DNA of 64,000 nt, taken from contig DFUT01000043.1 of the NCBI GenBank assembly GCA_002381125.1, positions 1 through 64,000 of the forward strand, written 5' to 3'. Positions 58,716-64,000 of this stretch are shown piece after piece. The notes under the pieces are model-generated. The model searched no databases, was not told where the DNA came from, and saw only the letters and a list, made by a program, of their open reading frames with translations. A program made the translations under genes and the position numbers. The stretch comes from Bacteroidales bacterium UBA4179 (GTDB lineage: Bacteria; Bacteroidota; Bacteroidia; Bacteroidales; Dysgonomonadaceae). Position 1 is the stretch's first letter. Each line of letters begins with the position of its first letter.

Positions 58716-59285
58716 ATGACGACGCAAAACCATAAAAATACTATCGCTGAATTTGAAGAAATTTATATTTCTTTTTATCCGCGATTAAAACGTTTTGCTC
58801 AAGAATATGTTATCAGCGAGGCCGATGCGGAAAATATCGTCCAGGATGTTTTTCTCACTTTGTGGGAAAGGGGAGCATTTGTTTCGAGTCATATCAATTT
58901 AACGTCCTATCTTTTTACAAACATTAAAAACAGATGCATTGATTTTCTTCGTCATCGAATTGTTATGCAAAATGCGGCAAATAAGATGCAAGAGGAATAT
59001 GAATTGGCGTTGCAAATAAAATTGCAATCCCTGCAAGCGTTTGATGAGCAGATTTTCTCAAATGCCGACATGGAAACGGTTGTTGTCAATGCCATTCAAT
59101 CATTGCCTGAAAAATGCCGTCAGATTTTTGTTATGAACAAAATCGAGGGGAAAAAACAAAAAACAATTGCCGAAGAATTGAATCTATCCATTCATACTGT
59201 TGAAAGTCAAATGGCTATAGCTTACCGAAAGCTAAAAGAAATATTAAAAGAACATCTCCCATTGTTGTTTTTTCTACTTATTTAA
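58716..59285 (+). CDS. ECF RNA polymerase sigma-70 factor
   Basis: A 189-residue sigma factor with region 2 (FEEIYISFYPRLKRFAQEYV...AENIVQDVFLTLWE, about 12-52) and region 4 (LPEKCRQIFVMNKIEGKKQKTIAEELNLSIHTVESQMAIAYRKLK, about 128-172). It belongs to the FecI-like group that is paired with FecR anti-sigmas and TonB-dependent transducers in Bacteroidetes. Start 58716 (MTTQNHKN) is chosen from the promoter position and the domain start. The fecR-type gene follows after 66 bases. Confidence 0.92.
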   Translation: MTTQNHKNTIAEFEEIYISFYPRLKRFAQEYVISEADAENIVQDVFLTLWERGAFVSSHINLTSYLFTNIKNRCIDFLRHRIVMQNAANKMQEEYELALQIKLQSLQAFDEQIFSNADMETVVVNAIQSLPEKCRQIFVMNKIEGKKQKTIAEELNLSIHTVESQMAIAYRKLKEILKEHLPLLFFLLI

Positions 59286-59351
59286 ATAATTTTTCCGATT
59301 TTTTTAGCGGATTTGCCGAGGTTGTTCGTTATATAATTAAAGAGGGACAAA

Positions 59352-60326
59352 ATGGACGACGTGCTACTGAAATATTTTCTCGGCGAACTCGACGATTCGG
59401 AACGATTGCAATTATTGAAGCAGATCAATAGCGATGAATCGTTGAAGGAGGAATATATTCGGTTGCAAAATATTTTTGCTTTAACCCATCTCGCCAAGCA
59501 TGAAGGAGATAAAGAGCAGGCTCGAGCGAGTTTTCGACGGTTTCTTCGCCGGGTTGAGGCTAAACGTCAAAGGGAACGTATGAAATCGATTGGGAAAATT
59601 GTGGCTTTTGCGTTAGTGCTGATTGCTTCTACCGTTTTTTTGACCTTATTTTTTTCCAAAAACAACGTTCACGAAATAGCAACCAATACGTTGTATGTTC
59701 CCGCAGGACAAAGGGCTCGGTTAACACTCGAAGACGGTACAAACGTATGGCTCAATGCCCAATCTATGTTGATTTATCCTTCGCATTTTGCAGATAAAGA
59801 ACGCAGAGTCAACTTAACCGGGGAAGCATTTTTCGATGTGGCTAAAAATTCGCGTAAACCTTTTATCGTGGAATCACAAGATATTCGAGTAGAAGTGCTG
59901 GGGACACAATTCAACGTGTATAATTATCCTGATGTGGATTATTCGCAGATTGCATTGGTAGAGGGATCTGTAATGATCTCTTGGGATAGCAACGAATCTG
60001 ACCATGTTTTATTGAAACCTAATCAAGAAGTAATTCTGCAAGGAGGAAAAGCATCGATATCCGAAATAACGAATCCGAATCATTTTCTTTGGAAAGACGG
60101 TATTTATTGTTTTGAAAATGAACGGTTGCTCGATATCATCGAAAAATTACAACTTTATTACGATGTTACGATTAAGGTTGAAGATCCTGAAATTTTCAAT
60201 GTGAGATATACCGGGAAATTCCGTCAGCGTGATGGTATCGATGAGATTTTACGCATCATCCGAAAAATACATCCTTTCAACATTGAAAAAGATATCGATA
60301 ATAATATCATCACATTAAGCAAATAA
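59352..60326 (+). CDS. FecR family anti-sigma factor
   Basis: A 324-residue inner-membrane regulator. The N-terminal cytoplasmic part (1-78) would hold the sigma factor, a membrane helix lies at about 79-101, and the periplasmic FecR domain follows (about 118-212: LYVPAGQRARLTLEDGTNVWLNAQS...VNLTGEAFFDVAKN...VLGTQFNV). A DUF4974-like C-terminal domain (about 250-322: ERLLDIIEKLQLYYDVTIKV) resembles the STN fold and would touch the transducer. Ligand uptake by the downstream SusC-like protein is expected to release the sigma factor. Confidence 0.93.
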   Translation: MDDVLLKYFLGELDDSERLQLLKQINSDESLKEEYIRLQNIFALTHLAKHEGDKEQARASFRRFLRRVEAKRQRERMKSIGKIVAFALVLIASTVFLTLFFSKNNVHEIATNTLYVPAGQRARLTLEDGTNVWLNAQSMLIYPSHFADKERRVNLTGEAFFDVAKNSRKPFIVESQDIRVEVLGTQFNVYNYPDVDYSQIALVEGSVMISWDSNESDHVLLKPNQEVILQGGKASISEITNPNHFLWKDGIYCFENERLLDIIEKLQLYYDVTIKVEDPEIFNVRYTGKFRQRDGIDEILRIIRKIHPFNIEKDIDNNIITLSK

Positions 60327-60469
60327 AATTACTAATTCATTAAAATAATATGCCTATGAGAAAAAAGCAGCCGTGAAAACAAGAAAGGCGACAAGTGCGG
60401 CCACACTCATCGCCTTAAAAAGCAAACACCTAATATCTATTTTAGTATTCACTTTAATATCACAAAGAT

Positions 60470-63400
60470 ATGAAAATAAAATTTCTAACAACACCTTATT
60501 TAATAAAAAACAAAACCTTTAAAGGTATCTTTCGAATCATGAAAATTTGTTTTATCCTTTTATTTGTTTTCTCTTTTCAGTTGATGGCCTTGAACACAGA
60601 AGCGCAGGAAGCGGTTATTGAGTTGAGAACGAATTCGATAACCGTAGGTCAACTGATAGAGGAAATTGAAAAGCAAACCGATTATTTGGTGGTTTACAGC
60701 AATCGCGAAATTGACACCGACCAGATAGTGAATCTTCGGAAGAAATCGGACAACGTATCGGCGTATCTCGATGAAGCTTTTGCGGGTACCGACATCGGTT
60801 ACGATTTTGAAAACAACTACATTGTGCTGATGAAAAAAGCTAACCGAAATGCTTCCACTATCGCCGAAATGATCCGTTCTGCCCAACAGCAAGGCAAAAC
60901 AATAACGGGAAAAGTAACCGATACTTCAGGTTTCCCACTTCCCGGCGTAACAATCATAATCAAAGGAACTACTCGCGGAACGGTAACCGATGCCGACGGT
61001 AATTATTCGTTGAGCAACGTCCCCGACGATGCCACATTGGTTTTTTCTTTTGTAGGAATGGAATCACAAGAAGTGCAGGTTGGTAATCGGACGAAAATTG
61101 ATGTAGTCATGCAAGAAGAAACAGTTTCTTTGGAAGAAGTGGTAGCAATTGGTTATGGAGTTCAACAAAAAAAATTATTGACAGGGGCTACAATTCAGGT
61201 GAGAGGGGAAGATCTTCAAAGCCGTAATACACTTGATGTCTTACAAGCTCTTCAAGGACAAACTCCCGGTGTGCAAATTTTCTCGACATCAGGTCAACCC
61301 GGAGAAAGTCTAAAGGTAACTGTTAGGGGACTTGGAACTATTGGTAATGCAGGTCCTCTTTATATAGTTGACGGAATACAAACAGGGGATATTTCTTATC
61401 TCAACAATGCGGATATTGAATATTTTAAAGGATGCTGCTTCTGCCGCTATTTACGGTTCGCAGGCTGCAAATGGGGTTGTGTTGATTACGACAAAATCCG
61501 GGAAAAGAGGAGCTGCACACATGACTTTCGATGCCTATTATGGTGTTCAAAATGTAGCACGTAAAATTGATATGCTTAATGCTCGTGAATATGCGGTTAT
61601 CATGAATGAGGCTGCCATTAATAATGGAAAGGCTCCTTATTTTGCTATTGGTGAAATTACGCAGATGGGAGAAGGCACCAATTGGATAGACGAAATGTTG
61701 TATGATAACGCTATCACTCAGAACTATTCGTTGGGAGTTAGTGGAGGGAGCGAGAAAACGATATACTCCATGTCACTTGGATATACCGGACAAGAAGGAA
61801 TTGTAGGTGGTCCTGATTATTCTAATTACAATCGTTATTCGTTTAGAATTAATTCTGAGCATAATTTATATAATAATATTGTTAAAGTAGGGGAAAATTT
61901 GACATTTAGTTATATCAAAAGAAATGGGATAAGCGTTGGCAATCAATATAATAATACATTGAGAGGAGCTTTTAATACCAGTCCCTTTTTGCCTATGTAT
62001 GATGACGATGGTAATTTTCTGAATAACAGTCGCGATGCCGGTGTTATTTATCAAGGCAAGGAATGGGTTCCCTGGTACGATGGCGAATCTAATCCTTATG
62101 CCTCAATGGTATACAACAATCAAAATAGAAACAATAATCAAAAGCTTTTTGGAAATGTTTATGTTCAAGTTAATCCGATTAAAGGACTAACTTATAAAAG
62201 TATATTGGGTGTAGATTTTTACACGGGTGAGGGGAGGGCTTTTTTACCTTCCTATACACTCTCAATGTATGCTCAACGGCTTAATGATGAAGCAAGTCAA
62301 AGCCTGAGCAAAGGTTTGGCATTAACATGGGATAATGTTGCTACTTATGAGTTCAGTGTCGATCATCATGACATTTCTGTAATGGGAGGTATGTCTGCCT
62401 ATAGGAACAAGGGAAGCAGTATGTACACTCGTAATGCTAAATTGGTAATCGCCGATTTAAGGCATGCTTATATCGATAATACCTTAAATACCGATTTTTC
62501 TCTTCTTGATATAAGTGGTGCACCTTTTGACGAGTCTAAGTTGTTGTCTTATTTTGGAAGAGTCAGCTATAATTACTTGGAAAAATATCTTTTTAATGCC
62601 ACTTTCAGAGCTGATGGATCTTCGCGTTTTGCAAAAGGAAATCGATGGGGATATTTTCCTTCGGTATCTGCCGGTTGGGTTATGAGCAGTGAATCTTTTA
62701 TGAGTAAAACACAGAATTGGTTAGATTTTCTTAAACTTCGTGTGAGTTGGGGACAAGTTGGTAACCAAAATATCGGTGCTTGGCAATATTTGGCTCCTAT
62801 TCAGACTGCGAATGTCAATTACTATTTTGGTTCGGCTGATTTTGATGCTTCTGGGAATACTCCCGGGGCTTACCCAAGTCGTTTGGCAAATGAGGATCTC
62901 AAATGGGAAACTTCCGAACAGTTTAATATTGGTTTTGATGCACGATTTCTTGCCGGACGCTTGGGTTTCAATTTCGATTGGTATAAAAAAACAACGAAAG
63001 ACTGGTTAATCGAAGCTCCTATATTGGCTACAGCCGGAGCCGATGCCCCTTATATTAATGGTGGTAACGTGAAAAATACAGGTGTTGAGCTCAATGTAGA
63101 TTGGAATGATCAGACAGGAAATTTTAAATACTTTGTAAATGCCAACGTCTCATTCAATAGCAATAAAGTAACCGAAGTCCCAACCAGCGATGGGATAGTG
63201 CATGGATTAACCAATATGTTATATGCCAATTCTCCCGAATTTTATCATCGAGCCAGGACAGGATATCCTATAGGTTATTTTTATGGTTGGCAAACCGATG
63301 GTGTATTCCAAAACGAGTCCGAAATCCTTAATTATAAAAATAATGGTAAGGTTGTGCAACCCAATGCAAAACCGGGAGATTTAAAATATATTGATCAGAA

Positions 63401-63932
63401 TCAAGATGGAGTAATCAATGAAGCCGATAAAACCATGATTGGAGATCCTAATCCCGACGTTATATTTGGTTTTTCTGCGGGATTCACTTTCAAAAATTTT
63501 GATTTTTCTTTGGCGGCCAACGGTGTAGCAGGGAATCAAATTTGTCAGTCATATCGCGATCATTCAAACGCATATGCAAATTATACCGATGAAATACTGG
63601 GACGCTGGCATGGCGAAGGAACCTCAAATACCATTCCAAGGGTAACAGAGACCAATATAAATTATTTACCTTCCGATATTTTTATTAAGAGTGGTGATTT
63701 TTTGCGTATTAATAATATTACAGTGGGTTATGATTTTTCCCGCATGATAAACAAATCTTTCTTGAATCAATTCAGGATATATGCGTCGGTTCAGAATGCT
63801 TTTACTTTTACCAAATACAATGGGATGGATCCTGAAATTGGCTACGGAGTGGAAAATGGTTCATCGGGAATCGATCTTGGATATTATCCAAGGCCTAGAA
63901 TAATGTTGATTGGTGTCAATGTCAAATTTTAA
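60470..63932 (+). pseudogene. SusC/RagA-type TonB-dependent transducer, frameshifted
   Basis: Two overlapping frames together encode a near-complete SusC-like outer-membrane protein of about 1150 residues. The first (60470-61420) has the signal peptide, an STN signalling domain (about 50-120, SITVGQLIEEIEKQ), a carboxypeptidase-like domain (GKVTDTSGFPLPGVTIIIKG), and the plug to NNADIE. The second (from 61422) continues ILKDAASAAIYGSQAANGVVLITTK and the barrel to VNVKF. The family reads D-I-E-S-I-E-x-L-K-D here, so about 8 bases (S-I-E minus one base) are missing at 61421. The STN domain fits regulation through the upstream sigma/FecR pair. It may be a true loss, a reversible slip, or a sequence error. 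Confidence 0.85.
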
Positions 63933-63944
63933 TTTTAAATAACA

Positions 63945-64000
63945 ATGAAATCATTAAAAAAATCATATATTTTTTTGGTATTTACTGCATTTTTGAGCGC
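63945..64000 (+). CDS. SusD/RagB-type lipoprotein, first residues (partial)
   Basis: ATG 63945, 12 bases after the SusC-like stop, opens MKSLKKSYIFLVFTAFLSA, a signal-peptide start, and runs off the window. By position it should be the SusD-like surface glycan-binding partner; too little is visible to name a substrate. Confidence 0.65.
   Translation, partial: MKSLKKSYIFLVFTAFLS

Noticed and set aside
61400..61440. Programmed ribosomal frameshifting in the SusC-like gene
   Set aside because: The needed shift is +1 and no slippery heptamer, stop codon or stem-loop is visible; the missing S-I-E codons point to a deletion.

Overview
The window looks like a chromosome segment of a Bacteroidetes bacterium, most likely order Bacteroidales and near Dysgonomonadaceae/Porphyromonadaceae. 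This rests on an intact moxR-DUF58-batABCDE locus, an ECF sigma/FecR/SusC/SusD cassette, a DAHP synthase-chorismate mutase fusion in a pheA operon, a BamA-Skp-Skp cluster, moderate GC, poor Shine-Dalgarno sites, and repeated TAnnTTTG promoter elements typical of the phylum. I cannot name the species from sequence alone.

Layout. 1-3.2 kb is a decaying accessory region. It holds the end of an amidohydrolase, a 29-residue stub of L-rhamnose mutarotase, the 5' part of a probable group II intron, a gutted IS1380-type transposase, two arrays of 11-bp repeats, and two adjacent sulfatase genes that have both lost their middle. I read it as the remains of a sulfated deoxy-sugar catabolic locus. 3.2-6 kb carries a Zn/Mn-type ABC binding lipoprotein and ATPase without a permease, then asd. 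6.1-17 kb is mostly housekeeping on the minus strand: tRNA-Arg(ACG), recQ, recJ, ftsH, tRNA-Arg(CCT), trxA, dnaE, with two intergenic repeat pairs. 17-19 kb is a POT peptide transporter.

19.2-23.4 kb is the aromatic amino acid operon (pheA, aminotransferase, DAHP synthase-chorismate mutase, tyrA). It is preceded by an 18-residue leader peptide with 5 Phe and 5 Tyr and a complete set of alternative RNA hairpins, so a transcription attenuator can be read directly. 23.4-26.5 kb (minus) holds cyclophilin, LptG-like permease and tgt. 26.7-35 kb is the Bat locus. 35.2-36.7 kb has a small conserved protein and a universal stress protein. 36.8-41.5 kb (minus) is uppS-bamA-skp-skp, an envelope assembly operon, followed by a DUF6242-like lipoprotein and ribD. 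44.1-47.3 kb (plus) is prmC-recX-comF, then pyrE and an SRPBCC-like protein.

47.4-55.1 kb (minus) is a carbohydrate or sugar-acid locus. An SDR dehydrogenase, PfkB kinase and 6-phosphogluconate dehydrogenase are followed, past a terminator, by a LarA-superfamily (nickel-pincer type) racemase/epimerase homologue, then an exported Gfo/Idh/MocA oxidoreductase and a DUF1080 protein. Together the first four could convert fructuronate through mannonate and gluconate to 6-phosphogluconate and ribulose 5-phosphate; this route is an inference. 55.4-58.5 kb has a lipoprotein of the tyrosine phosphatase fold that lacks the catalytic Cys, and a biotin-dependent carboxyltransferase. 58.7-64 kb is an ECF sigma, a FecR anti-sigma, a frameshifted SusC-type TonB-dependent transducer, and the start of SusD.

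The most interesting points are the Phe/Tyr leader-peptide attenuator, the LarA-homologue/gnd sugar-acid cluster with a terminator inside it and a LacI-like palindrome in front, the parallel internal deletions in two neighbouring sulfatases, the 11-bp repeat arrays, and three repeat pairs that share a spacing of 63-66 bp.
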